DNA from: an uncultured Eubacteriales bacterium
GTDB lineage: Bacteria; Bacillota; Clostridia; Lachnospirales; Lachnospiraceae
Length of the DNA: 9,330 nucleotides
NCBI GenBank assembly: GCA_902772745.1
Contig: CACYBV010000044.1
Location: forward strand, 1-9,330
Direction: 5' to 3'
The notes beneath the pieces were generated by a model. The model saw only the letters and a program-made list of their open reading frames with translations, was not told the origin of the DNA and ran no database searches. Of the stretch, positions 1 to 6,092 are shown in pieces; the stretch's first letter is position 1; every line of letters starts with the position of its first letter. Both the position numbers and the translations under genes were made by a program.

Positions 1-749
1 GCGATCTGGGTATAGCTGTTGACATCGCCGATCATCGCGTTTCCGGCCGCCTTTTCCTGCATCTCGCGTACGGAATCCGGATAGGAAACGCTCTGAATCT
101 GGTAGGAAGTCGCTTCCATACCGATCTTTCCGAGTTCCTTGTTGAGGTCTTCCATGATGCCCTGGCTGATGTCATAGGCGTTGGCCTGGATATTGAACAT
201 ATCCTTGCCTTCACGGAGGATCCACTTCATCAGGAGCTGGTCGTTGACCGCGCCGACACGCTGGGACACATCGTCCACGGTAAAGGAGCTCTGTACGCCC
301 GCAACCTTCTCAATCAGCATGTCATACTGGCTGACCTTGCATGTAAACATACCGAAAGCACGGATCGGCATGCCGCCCGGAAGTCCCTGAACCGGCAGGT
401 TCAGCGCGTTCTTGGTGCCCCAGTTCATATTGAACTCGCGGGTGTTGATGAACAGCACTTCCGCACGGAGACCGGAGTCAAAACCGAACTTGATGCCCTT
501 TAAGGTGCTCAGGAAAGGAATGATCTGAGATTCGATGTCATATTCGCCTTCATCGGTGAAAACGCCTTCGACCTTGCCCTGATACAGAAAAATCGCATCC
601 TGCGCGGGACGGATAATGAGGCGGCTGCCCTTCTTCAGTTCCGAGTTGTTCCATTTATAAAAAATGGAATCATCGTCCATATTCGGCCATTCGACGACGT
701 TGGCAAGCTGGCCTTTTACTTTGTCCTTAATTCCGCTGAAAAGTCCCAT
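1..749 (-). CDS. SPFH-domain protein, YdjI / 'virion core protein' family, 3' end outside window
   Basis: The visible 249 residues start MGLFSGIKDKVKGQL and continue through a compact N-terminal segment (VVEWPNMDDDSIFYKW, about residues 18-33), then GSRLIIRPAQDAIFLYQGKVEG and a long SPFH/band-7-like region ending near YPDSVREMQEKAAGNAM. This layout matches the YdjI family of Bacillota, usually a little over 300 residues, so the C-terminal part (commonly a flexible stretch with a zinc ribbon) lies left of position 1. In Bacillus subtilis, ydjI belongs to the pspA-ydjGHI membrane-stress operon and its product helps PspA act at the membrane; a similar role here is inference. There is no signal peptide or membrane helix, so it is probably cytoplasmic and membrane-associated. 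The ATG is fixed by a near-perfect Shine-Dalgarno sequence. It is transcribed alone from the promoter at 853-880. Family assignment is strong, function is not. Confidence 0.88.
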   Translation of the reverse strand, partial: MGLFSGIKDKVKGQLANVVEWPNMDDDSIFYKWNNSELKKGSRLIIRPAQDAIFLYQGKVEGVFTDEGEYDIESQIIPFLSTLKGIKFGFDSGLRAEVLFINTREFNMNWGTKNALNLPVQGLPGGMPIRAFGMFTCKVSQYDMLIEKVAGVQSSFTVDDVSQRVGAVNDQLLMKWILREGKDMFNIQANAYDISQGIMEDLNKELGKIGMEATSYQIQSVSYPDSVREMQEKAAGNAMIGDVNSYTQI

Positions 750-750
750 G

Positions 751-760
751 TTACCTCCTT
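751..760 (-). promoter_or_regulatory. Strong ribosome binding site of the SPFH gene
   Basis: On the minus strand this reads AAGGAGGTAA, almost fully complementary to the 16S rRNA 3' end. The ATG follows one base later, so the AGGAGG core is about 5 bases from the start. It fixes the start codon and predicts high translation. Confidence 0.85.
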
Positions 761-786
761 ATTTTCCGGAGTGCCTCCCAGGCTCT

Positions 787-815
787 CCCGGCTCATATAC
801 TGTATATCCTCCGGG
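787..815 (-). promoter_or_regulatory. Interrupted dyad in the 5' leader of the SPFH gene
   Basis: The outer arms CCCGG (787-791) and CCGGG (811-815) enclose a perfect palindrome ATATAC-T-GTATAT (795-807), with three mismatched bases on each side between them. It lies between the predicted transcription start and the ribosome binding site, so it could be a repressor operator or a leader hairpin. The one-base centre of the inner palindrome favours a DNA-binding site over an RNA stem. No regulator is identified. Confidence 0.35.
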
Positions 816-852
816 ATCGGACGTCTTGTCCTGCTCCGGCTTTCCGTAAATA

Positions 853-880
853 AGTATAGCATACTTTTGGGATTTGTAAA
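853..880 (-). promoter_or_regulatory. Sigma-A promoter of the SPFH gene
   Basis: The minus strand reads TTTACA (875-880), a 16-base spacer, then TATACT (853-858). Transcription should begin near position 846, giving a leader of roughly 97 bases. Both hexamers are one base from consensus; the spacer is one base shorter than optimal. Confidence 0.7.
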
Positions 881-916
881 GTATTTCGGGGCAATTTGTA
901 TTTGCAGGGAAAATGA

Positions 917-952
917 TGAGGGAAGGACCGCTTCCGAACCGTCCTCCCCTCA
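917..952. promoter_or_regulatory. Imperfect 12-bp inverted repeat upstream of the SPFH promoter
   Basis: TGAGGGAAGGAC (917-928) and GTCCTCCCCTCA (941-952) are inverted copies with one mismatch, separated by 12 bases. No U-tract follows on either strand, so it does not look like a terminator. It lies about 36 bases upstream of the -35 hexamer of the SPFH promoter, a position suited to an activator or stress regulator. The function is inferred from position only. Confidence 0.35.
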
Positions 953-1086
953 GTTCCTCCATACGCCTCAATCTGTCTCCTTTTCCTATAATGATTCCGC
1001 CGCCGGACTCGGCGTTCTTTTTGTTTACAGGGCCATTATACACAGATGTCTTTTCGGATCCGTAAACCGGTTTTTCAGCTGAAAAC

Positions 1087-1126
1087 AAAAAGAGGGCCAA
1101 TGCCAGCAAGCTTTGACCCTCTTTTT
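1087..1126 (-). terminator. Rho-independent terminator of the MATE-SGNH unit
   Basis: The arms AAAAAGAGGG (1087-1096) and CCCTCTTTTT (1117-1126) pair perfectly; with one mismatch, three more base pairs (CAA with TTG) extend the stem. The minus-strand transcript ends in a U-run. It lies 30 bases past the stop codon of the SGNH gene. The symmetric A and T tracts could also let it work on the plus strand, but no plus-strand gene needs it. Confidence 0.85.
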
Positions 1127-1155
1127 CTCAACCGGAAATGTTTTCTTTTCTTCCG

Positions 1156-2319
1156 TTACTCCGCCGCCTCCGACCCGGAAGGTTCCTCCGGGGCTGTCGG
1201 TTCCGCTGCCCAGGGAAGGAGTTTTCCTTCCTCGTCGACCGGCAGCGAATACGGGATCTCATAACCCAGTCCCGCCATGTCCTCCCACAGGTGCATCTGG
1301 CTCGCGATTGTCTGCGCCCACAGGAAGTAGAACGGCTTCCCGTAATGCGCATGGTCCTCGGAATTGATGTACTTGAAGTCCGCATACGGCGTGGCGCTGA
1401 CATAGATGCAGCCGAGCTCGTTGCAGACCTGCTGTATCCGGGCATTGAAATCTGGAATCATGAAGAAGCGGTAGAAATACGGCCGCGCCTCTTCGGGACA
1501 GGGCAGGATTTCCTGCAGGTAAACGGTACCCGGATTGATGGACTTGTACTCCTGTATCATTCCATACAGATCCTGGTAAAAGCGCTCATTGGATCCGTCA
1601 TAATAACCGATATCGTTCAGACCGACGATAAAAAGCGTCTTGGGATAATAGGCGTAGGCGATGTCTCTCGCGAAAGGCCATATCCGCTCGACCGGCGCCC
1701 CGGACATGAAACGCACTTCACGTTCGGTCATAATTCCGCAGTCGACCGCATTTTTCGCGCGCGAATTGCCGATGACGATGCAGTGCGAGAACAGGCTCCG
1801 AAGGTAGGGGATGTCCGTATCGTCACAATTCCACGTGACCTGCTGCGCCGTGAGATGCGAACCCGCAAGCGGCGCGTTCAGTGCCTGCTGTTCTGCTATG
1901 GAGCTGGCCTCGACAAGCGAGGACTCCACCATGGATTCATATTCGGACTGGGCGATCGAGGACTCTTCCGCCGCAATGGACTGGGCAATCGAAGCCTCCT
2001 CCATGGCGATCGAAAGCGACTCGGACTCGGATTCCGAAACGGATTCGCGGACGGACTCCCTGCGGCTCTCGTCTACGCTGGCCATATCGGCAATCACTTC
2101 CCCGACCGGCTGTTCATTGACAGAGCGGAGATACTGAAGCGCCCGGCCGTCCACTTCCGCCGCGGTCTCATAGTCATGCGCCAGTTCAAAATCCTGTTCC
2201 GCCGCTGCGGGCTTCGCAAACAGGAAAACCAGAAGCACCACAAAGCCCGCCGTAAAAAGGACCGCCGGGTATTTCAGAATCCTTGCGATTTTTTCACTTC
2301 GATCCAGTCTGTTTCTCAT
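1156..2319 (-). CDS. Membrane-anchored SGNH/GDSL-hydrolase-like protein with Ser/Glu-rich spacer
   Basis: A protein of 387 residues. A basic N-terminus and one hydrophobic helix (about 16-40, ending AKPAAA) form a signal peptide or signal anchor, so the rest should be outside the membrane. Residues about 81-145 are a low-complexity Ser/Glu/Ala spacer that includes an 11-residue repeat. The C-terminal domain carries SGNH landmarks: IGNSRA with candidate nucleophile S186 (block I, GNS in place of GDS), GLND at 233-236 (block III, GxND) and DHAH at 322-325 (block V, DxxH). The family includes esterases and cell-wall or exopolysaccharide acyl-transferring or deacetylating enzymes; the substrate is unknown. 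A longer frame reaches back into the MATE gene, but the ATG at 2319, 8 bases after the MATE stop with AGGA spaced 6 bases from it, fits best. Translational coupling to the MATE gene is likely. A Pro/Glu/Ala-rich tail ends the protein. Confidence 0.78.
   Translation of the reverse strand: MRNRLDRSEKIARILKYPAVLFTAGFVVLLVFLFAKPAAAEQDFELAHDYETAAEVDGRALQYLRSVNEQPVGEVIADMASVDESRRESVRESVSESESESLSIAMEEASIAQSIAAEESSIAQSEYESMVESSLVEASSIAEQQALNAPLAGSHLTAQQVTWNCDDTDIPYLRSLFSHCIVIGNSRAKNAVDCGIMTEREVRFMSGAPVERIWPFARDIAYAYYPKTLFIVGLNDIGYYDGSNERFYQDLYGMIQEYKSINPGTVYLQEILPCPEEARPYFYRFFMIPDFNARIQQVCNELGCIYVSATPYADFKYINSEDHAHYGKPFYFLWAQTIASQMHLWEDMAGLGYEIPYSLPVDEEGKLLPWAAEPTAPEEPSGSEAAE
1948..2013 (-). repeat. 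Two tandem 33-base units coding an 11-residue repeat in the SGNH spacer
   Basis: Residues 103-113 (SIAMEEASIAQ) and 114-124 (SIAAEESSIAQ) of the SGNH protein are near-identical 11-residue units, encoded by adjacent 33-base units. The following residues keep a degenerate form (VEASSIAEQQ). The 11-residue period with alternating small, hydrophobic and acidic residues would suit an extended hendecad coiled coil or a rod-like stalk. Confidence 0.65.
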
Positions 2320-2327
2320 TGAAATTC

Positions 2328-3758
2328 CTAAATATCCTCTGTAATGTTTTTGGCCCAGACGCCTTTCTTCACCAGAATGAAGCCGATAATGCACTTGATG
2401 ATGTCCGCCGCCGTCACGCTGCAGTAGATCGCAACTACGGGCAGAGCGGTGAAGCGGCTCAAAAGAAAGGCGATGGGGACACTCACAACCCAGGTGAATG
2501 CGCTGTCGAAAAGAAAGGTGATGATCGTCTTTCCGCCGGAACGGAGCGTGAAATAGGTGCAGTGGCAGAAGGCCATCATCGGCGAGAACAGCGCATAGCA
2601 AACAATCAGCACGGTCGCAAGGTGGCGGACCGTATCATTCGTATTGTAGATCCTGGGGAAAAGCCAGGAAACGGAAGCCATCAGCGCTGCCGTAATGATA
2701 CTGAAAGCCACTGCAAAAGCAATGATTTTCCGGTCGGTGTCTTTCGCCTCCTGGATCTTGTTTGCCCCGAGAAGCTGGCCGACGACAATCGCGACCGCGT
2801 CGCCCATCGAGAAGAAGACGATGCTGAACATATTGGAAATCGTATTGCTGATATTGAAAGCCGCGATGACATCAAGCCCGCGCGTTGAATAGCACTGGAC
2901 AAGGAAGGAAGTGCCGATCGACCAGAGGCATTCGTTCAGAAGAAGCGGCGAGCCTTTTATCGCAAAGCTCTTAAGCTGCGACTTCCGCACCCGGAACGTC
3001 CGGTAAATCCCTTTGATATACGGCGCCTTTTCGGTATGTGTATGCGACCACAGGACGATAATCAGCATCTCGACATAACGGGAAGTGACCGTCGCGATCG
3101 CCGCACCGTTGACCCCGAGCTGCGGAATGATCTCAACGCCGCCGATCCTGACGCCGTAGATCAGAAGGTAATTCAGTACGAGATTCGTCAGGACTGCCGC
3201 AACGCCCGCTTTCATCGGAAGCACCGTTTCCCCGCAGGCGCGAAGTGTCGAACCATAGACCTGCAGCACGATAAAAGCCGGGAAAGACAGGAAGATGATC
3301 TTCATGTAGCCCTCGGCATAGCGGAGTGTCGCCGCGAGATCTCCGGTCTCAGAGCCTTCATTCAGGAAAAGGTCGATCAGCTGAGGTCCGAACAGTCCGA
3401 GAACTGCAAGGGCAATCGCGGTCAGGATCACGCCAAGCCAGAGTTTCGCGCGGAAAGTCGCCCGCACGCCTTCCTGGTCATTATTCCCGTAGTACTGGGC
3501 CGTAAAGATCCCGATGCCGCCCATCCCGCCGAAAATACACAGGAAATATATAAAAACGAGCTGGTTTACGATCGAAACGCCGGACATCTGCTCGGTGCCG
3601 ATCCGCCCGACCATGACATTATCGAGCATATTGACAAAACTCGAGATGCCGTTCTGGATCATGATCGGAACGGTGACCCCGAGAATTGTCCGGTAAAAAG
3701 CTTTGTCGCCGATGAATTTCTGACGGAAGCCGGAGGATCCGGCGGAAGAAACGTTCAT
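2328..3758 (-). CDS. MATE-family multidrug/toxin exporter
   Basis: A 476-residue polytopic protein, the usual length for the MATE family. It is built from two homologous six-helix halves, roughly residues 22-235 and 260-468. Family marks include the first helix with VTVPIMIQNGISSFVNMLDNV and VGRIG (acidic residue D46), GVNGAAIATV at 215-224 and the second-half counterpart FFSMGDAVAIVVGQLLGA. MATE proteins export cationic drugs or metabolites using a sodium or proton gradient; the substrate cannot be read from sequence. The ATG has GGAG 10 bases upstream. It is first in a two-gene unit with the SGNH protein, driven by the promoter at 3827-3855. The wider MOP superfamily also holds lipid-linked sugar flippases, so with an extracytoplasmic SGNH partner an envelope-precursor substrate is possible, but a NorM/DinF-type exporter is the conservative call. 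Confidence 0.93.
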   Translation of the reverse strand: MNVSSAGSSGFRQKFIGDKAFYRTILGVTVPIMIQNGISSFVNMLDNVMVGRIGTEQMSGVSIVNQLVFIYFLCIFGGMGGIGIFTAQYYGNNDQEGVRATFRAKLWLGVILTAIALAVLGLFGPQLIDLFLNEGSETGDLAATLRYAEGYMKIIFLSFPAFIVLQVYGSTLRACGETVLPMKAGVAAVLTNLVLNYLLIYGVRIGGVEIIPQLGVNGAAIATVTSRYVEMLIIVLWSHTHTEKAPYIKGIYRTFRVRKSQLKSFAIKGSPLLLNECLWSIGTSFLVQCYSTRGLDVIAAFNISNTISNMFSIVFFSMGDAVAIVVGQLLGANKIQEAKDTDRKIIAFAVAFSIITAALMASVSWLFPRIYNTNDTVRHLATVLIVCYALFSPMMAFCHCTYFTLRSGGKTIITFLFDSAFTWVVSVPIAFLLSRFTALPVVAIYCSVTAADIIKCIIGFILVKKGVWAKNITEDI

Positions 3759-3792
3759 TTTCTATGCTCTCCGAATTTTCTTATACGCACAA

Positions 3793-3821
3793 ACGGGGCC
3801 TGAAATCTTCCCAGGTCCCGT
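3793..3821 (-). promoter_or_regulatory. Hairpin at the predicted 5' end of the MATE transcript (possible terminator/attenuator)
   Basis: In the minus-strand RNA, ACGGGACCTG and CAGGCCCCGT form a 10-position stem with one A/C mismatch and a 9-base loop, followed by UUUGUG. It begins almost exactly at the predicted start site of the MATE promoter. It is also the only hairpin between the ATPase stop codon and the MATE gene. It may end read-through from the metal operon, stabilise or attenuate the MATE mRNA, or do both. The U-tract is short, so strong termination is uncertain. Confidence 0.5.
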
Positions 3822-3826
3822 CTGAT

Positions 3827-3855
3827 ATATTAGCATAGTTTTTCAGAAATGGCAA
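3827..3855 (-). promoter_or_regulatory. Sigma-A promoter of the MATE-SGNH unit
   Basis: The minus strand reads TTGCCA (3850-3855), a 17-base spacer and TAATAT (3827-3832), with TGC just before the -10 hexamer (an extended -10). It lies in the short gap after the ATPase gene, so the MATE unit can be expressed independently of the metal operon. The predicted start is near 3821. Confidence 0.78.
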
Positions 3856-3872
3856 GGCGGAGATTTACGGAG

Positions 3873-5819
3873 TTAACCGGCTTTTCTTCTGAGCATCCGC
3901 ATCGAATTCAGTATCGCGATCACCGCCACCCCGACATCCGCAAAAGTCGCAAGCCACATGGAAGCAAGACCGAATGCACCTAAAATCAGCACCGCAAATT
4001 TAACTCCGAGTGCAAACCAGATGTTCTCGCGGACGATCCGGAGCGTTTTTTGGGCAATCTTCATGGTCTCTGCGATCTTGGTGACATCGTCGTCCATGAG
4101 TACAATGTCGGCGGCTTCGACTGCCGCATCGGATCCGAGAGACCCCATCGCGATCCCGAGATCCGCCCGGGACAGAACCGGCGCGTCGTTGATGCCGTCC
4201 CCGACATAGGCGGTCTTGTCCTTCCCGGTCCCGGATCTGAGGATTTCCTCCAGCTTCGTGACCTTATCCTGCGGAAGAAGCTCCGAATACACACTGTCTA
4301 TCGAGAGTTCCGCGCCAACGGTTTCGGCGGCTTTCCTGCGGTCTCCGGAGAGCATGACCGTCTCCCGGACACCGCTTTTTTTCAGGGATTCGAGCGCCTC
4401 TTTCGCGCCTTCCTTGACGGAATCCGAGATGACGGCAGAACCGAGGAAGCGTCCGTCCTCCGCGAGATAAACCACGGTTCCCGCGTCTTCCGTTTCGGAA
4501 AAATCCACCCCCGCATCCCGGAGAAGGGCTGCGTTCCCGGCGAGTACCGGCTTCCCGTCAATCAGGACCGACAGGCCTTTCCCGGCGATTTCCTGCGCGT
4601 CCGTGACGAAGTAATCATCCGCTTCGGATCTGCCGGAATCCCCTGTGCCCGGAGCATCCTGATCCGCAGTCCGGGCTGCTTTTTCCGATAAGCGTTCCCT
4701 CTGGGCCGCCCGCAGGGCTTCCGCAATCGGATGGGTCGAATAGGTTTCCGCAAGCGCTGCCTTCCTTAAGAGCTCCGCTTCCGACACGCCTTCCGCCGGA
4801 TACAGCTTCTGCACCCTGAATTCGCCCTTCGTCAGTGTCCCGGTCTTGTCAAATACGATCGTTTTCACCTGAGAAAGTGCTTCGAGGAAATTGCTGCCCT
4901 TTACGAGCACACCGATCCGGGAACTTGCGCCGATCCCCCCAAAAAAGCCCAGCGGCACGGAAATGACAAGAGCGCAGGGGCAGGAAATAACGAGGAAAGT
5001 ACAGGCTCTTTTAATCCACTCCATCCAGTCCTGCCCGAAAAGAAGCGGCGGAATGACTGCGAGCAGCACCGCCGCAATCGTCACAGCCGGCGTGTAGATT
5101 TTCGCAAATCGGGTGATGAAATTCTCTATCGGGGACTTACGGGAACTGGCGTTTTCCGTGAGCTCCAGGATCTTCGCGACCGTCGAGTCCTCGTATTCCC
5201 GGCTCACCTGCACCCTGAGCGTTCCCGAGCCGTTGATGCAGCCCGAGATCACCGGATCGCCTTCGCGGGCGGATCTCGGAACCGACTCGCCGGTAAGACT
5301 TGAGGTGTCAATCATCGACGAGCCATCCACAACCGTTCCGTCCAGAGGAATTCGTTCGCCGGGCTTAATGACGATCAGGTCCCCGGGGTGCACTTCATCC
5401 GGATCGACTTCCACGAGCTCCCCGTCCCGCTCAATGTTGGCGTATTCCGGGCTGATGTCCATCAGCGCCGCAATCGATCTCCGGCTCTTTCCAACCGCGA
5501 TGCCCTGGAACAGCTCGCCGATCTGATAGAAGATCATGACGCCCGATGCTTCCGCATACTCTCCAACGAAAAAAGCGCCGAATGTTGCGATCATCATCAG
5601 GAAGTTTTCGTCAAAAACCTGCCCATGCGCGATGTTTTTCGCAGCCTTCAGTATCACGTCATAGCCAGCGAGCAGGTAGGGAAGGAGAAAAGGAACGAAG
5701 GCATACCACCTGCCGTCGAGGAAAGAAAGATTCCCGGTTTTTTCAAGTATAATCAATAAGATGAGCAGGACAAGCGCTGTTATAATCCGCGCGACGGTCC
5801 GCTTTTGTTTTTTGTTCAT
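3873..5819 (-). CDS. cadA: Zn/Cd/Pb-exporting P1B-type ATPase lacking an N-terminal HMA domain
   Basis: A 648-residue heavy-metal pump that uses ATP to export divalent soft metals across the membrane. Landmarks in order: N-terminal helices from about 11-50; actuator TGES at 176-179; the metal-binding CPC at 280-282 in ISCPCALVISVPLGFFGG; phosphorylation site D324 in DKTGTLT; HP at 363-364 in the nucleotide-binding domain; GDGIND at 540-545; and final helices carrying K607 (ALGVK) and D628 (FADVG). CPC with these last Lys and Asp residues is the P1B-2 pattern (ZntA/CadA: zinc, cadmium, lead), not the copper pattern. The usual N-terminal metal-binding domain is absent and is supplied by the separate upstream gene. 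A roughly 25-residue low-complexity linker (about 378-402) sits in the N-domain. GGGAG lies 7 bases before the ATG. Last gene of the metal operon. Confidence 0.95.
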   Translation of the reverse strand: MNKKQKRTVARIITALVLLILLIILEKTGNLSFLDGRWYAFVPFLLPYLLAGYDVILKAAKNIAHGQVFDENFLMMIATFGAFFVGEYAEASGVMIFYQIGELFQGIAVGKSRRSIAALMDISPEYANIERDGELVEVDPDEVHPGDLIVIKPGERIPLDGTVVDGSSMIDTSSLTGESVPRSAREGDPVISGCINGSGTLRVQVSREYEDSTVAKILELTENASSRKSPIENFITRFAKIYTPAVTIAAVLLAVIPPLLFGQDWMEWIKRACTFLVISCPCALVISVPLGFFGGIGASSRIGVLVKGSNFLEALSQVKTIVFDKTGTLTKGEFRVQKLYPAEGVSEAELLRKAALAETYSTHPIAEALRAAQRERLSEKAARTADQDAPGTGDSGRSEADDYFVTDAQEIAGKGLSVLIDGKPVLAGNAALLRDAGVDFSETEDAGTVVYLAEDGRFLGSAVISDSVKEGAKEALESLKKSGVRETVMLSGDRRKAAETVGAELSIDSVYSELLPQDKVTKLEEILRSGTGKDKTAYVGDGINDAPVLSRADLGIAMGSLGSDAAVEAADIVLMDDDVTKIAETMKIAQKTLRIVRENIWFALGVKFAVLILGAFGLASMWLATFADVGVAVIAILNSMRMLRRKAG

Positions 5820-5858
5820 AGAGTTGCTCCCAGAACAGGAAGGAATTATGCTTTCCCG

Positions 5859-6077
5859 TCAAACCAGCAGTGTCGTATCCGAATCCACCTTTTTTACGCA
5901 CTTTGCAGCTTCCTTCACAATTTCGTCAAAGCGCGCGTCATCCGCTTTCAGCGTCATCTTCTGCGTCAGGAAATTGACGGAAACGTCCTCCACGCCGGGG
6001 ATCTTTTTGATCAGGTCTTCCATCTTTGCGGCGCAGTTTGCGCAGTCCAGGTTGTCCAGGTCGAATTTCTTCTTCAT
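5859..6077 (-). CDS. Free-standing heavy-metal-associated (HMA) domain protein
   Basis: A 72-residue protein that is a single HMA domain of the usual length (beta-alpha-beta-beta-alpha-beta). The metal-binding motif DCANC uses C12 and C15 with D11 in front; the Asp-Cys-x-x-Cys form is typical of ZntA-type N-terminal domains, whereas copper chaperones usually have MxCxxC. IPGVEDVSVNFLTQKMTLKA is the conserved middle. It lies 15 bases after the ArsR gene and 39 bases before the ATPase gene, all co-directional, so it is in the same operon. It probably acts as a detached metal-binding domain or chaperone for the ATPase. The two frames are separated by a real stop codon, and the ATPase has its own ribosome binding site, so this does not look like a recent frameshift. 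Being so small it is easily missed. Confidence 0.88.
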   Translation of the reverse strand: MKKKFDLDNLDCANCAAKMEDLIKKIPGVEDVSVNFLTQKMTLKADDARFDEIVKEAAKCVKKVDSDTTLLV

Positions 6078-6092
6078 TGCTTTTCCCTTTCT

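Larger units (their letters stand above)
761..1086. other. Non-coding region upstream of the SPFH gene, rich in dyads
   Basis: About 330 bases lie between the terminator of the SGNH gene and the start of the SPFH gene. No convincing protein gene is present. The region holds the SPFH promoter (853-880), a leader dyad (787-815), an upstream dyad (917-952) and a run of three abutting short palindromes at 1055-1085 (CGGATCCG, AAACCGGTTT, TTTTCAGCTGAAAA). Open frames cross it on both strands but overlap the promoter or begin inside the terminator. Confidence 0.6.

Noticed and set aside
1001..1026. Terminator-like hairpin CGCCG-GACT-CGGCG with T-rich tail on the plus strand
   Set aside because: The stem is only 5 bp and no plus-strand gene lies upstream to need it.
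1035..1040. TATAAT on the minus strand as a second, upstream SPFH promoter
   Set aside because: There is no acceptable -35 hexamer at 16-18 bases; it could still be weak but is not supported.
771..1082. 103-codon plus-strand frame
   Set aside because: No ribosome binding site, no recognisable features, and it runs antisense across the SPFH promoter.
759..1109. 116-codon minus-strand frame as a full gene
   Set aside because: Its TTG start lies in the loop of the terminator at 1087-1126 and it overlaps the SPFH promoter. Only the shorter form from 971 is kept, as a weak finding.
1138..2322. 394-codon open frame on the plus strand
   Set aside because: It is the antisense shadow of the SGNH gene; its predicted protein is Arg/His-rich without domain features, while the minus-strand product has a signal anchor and SGNH motifs.
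2320..2601. Longer version of the SGNH gene starting at 2601
   Set aside because: The extension lies inside the MATE coding region in another frame; the ATG at 2319 has a ribosome binding site directly after the MATE stop and gives a clean signal anchor.
4050..4691. 213-codon plus-strand frame within the ATPase gene
   Set aside because: Antisense shadow of a well-conserved gene.
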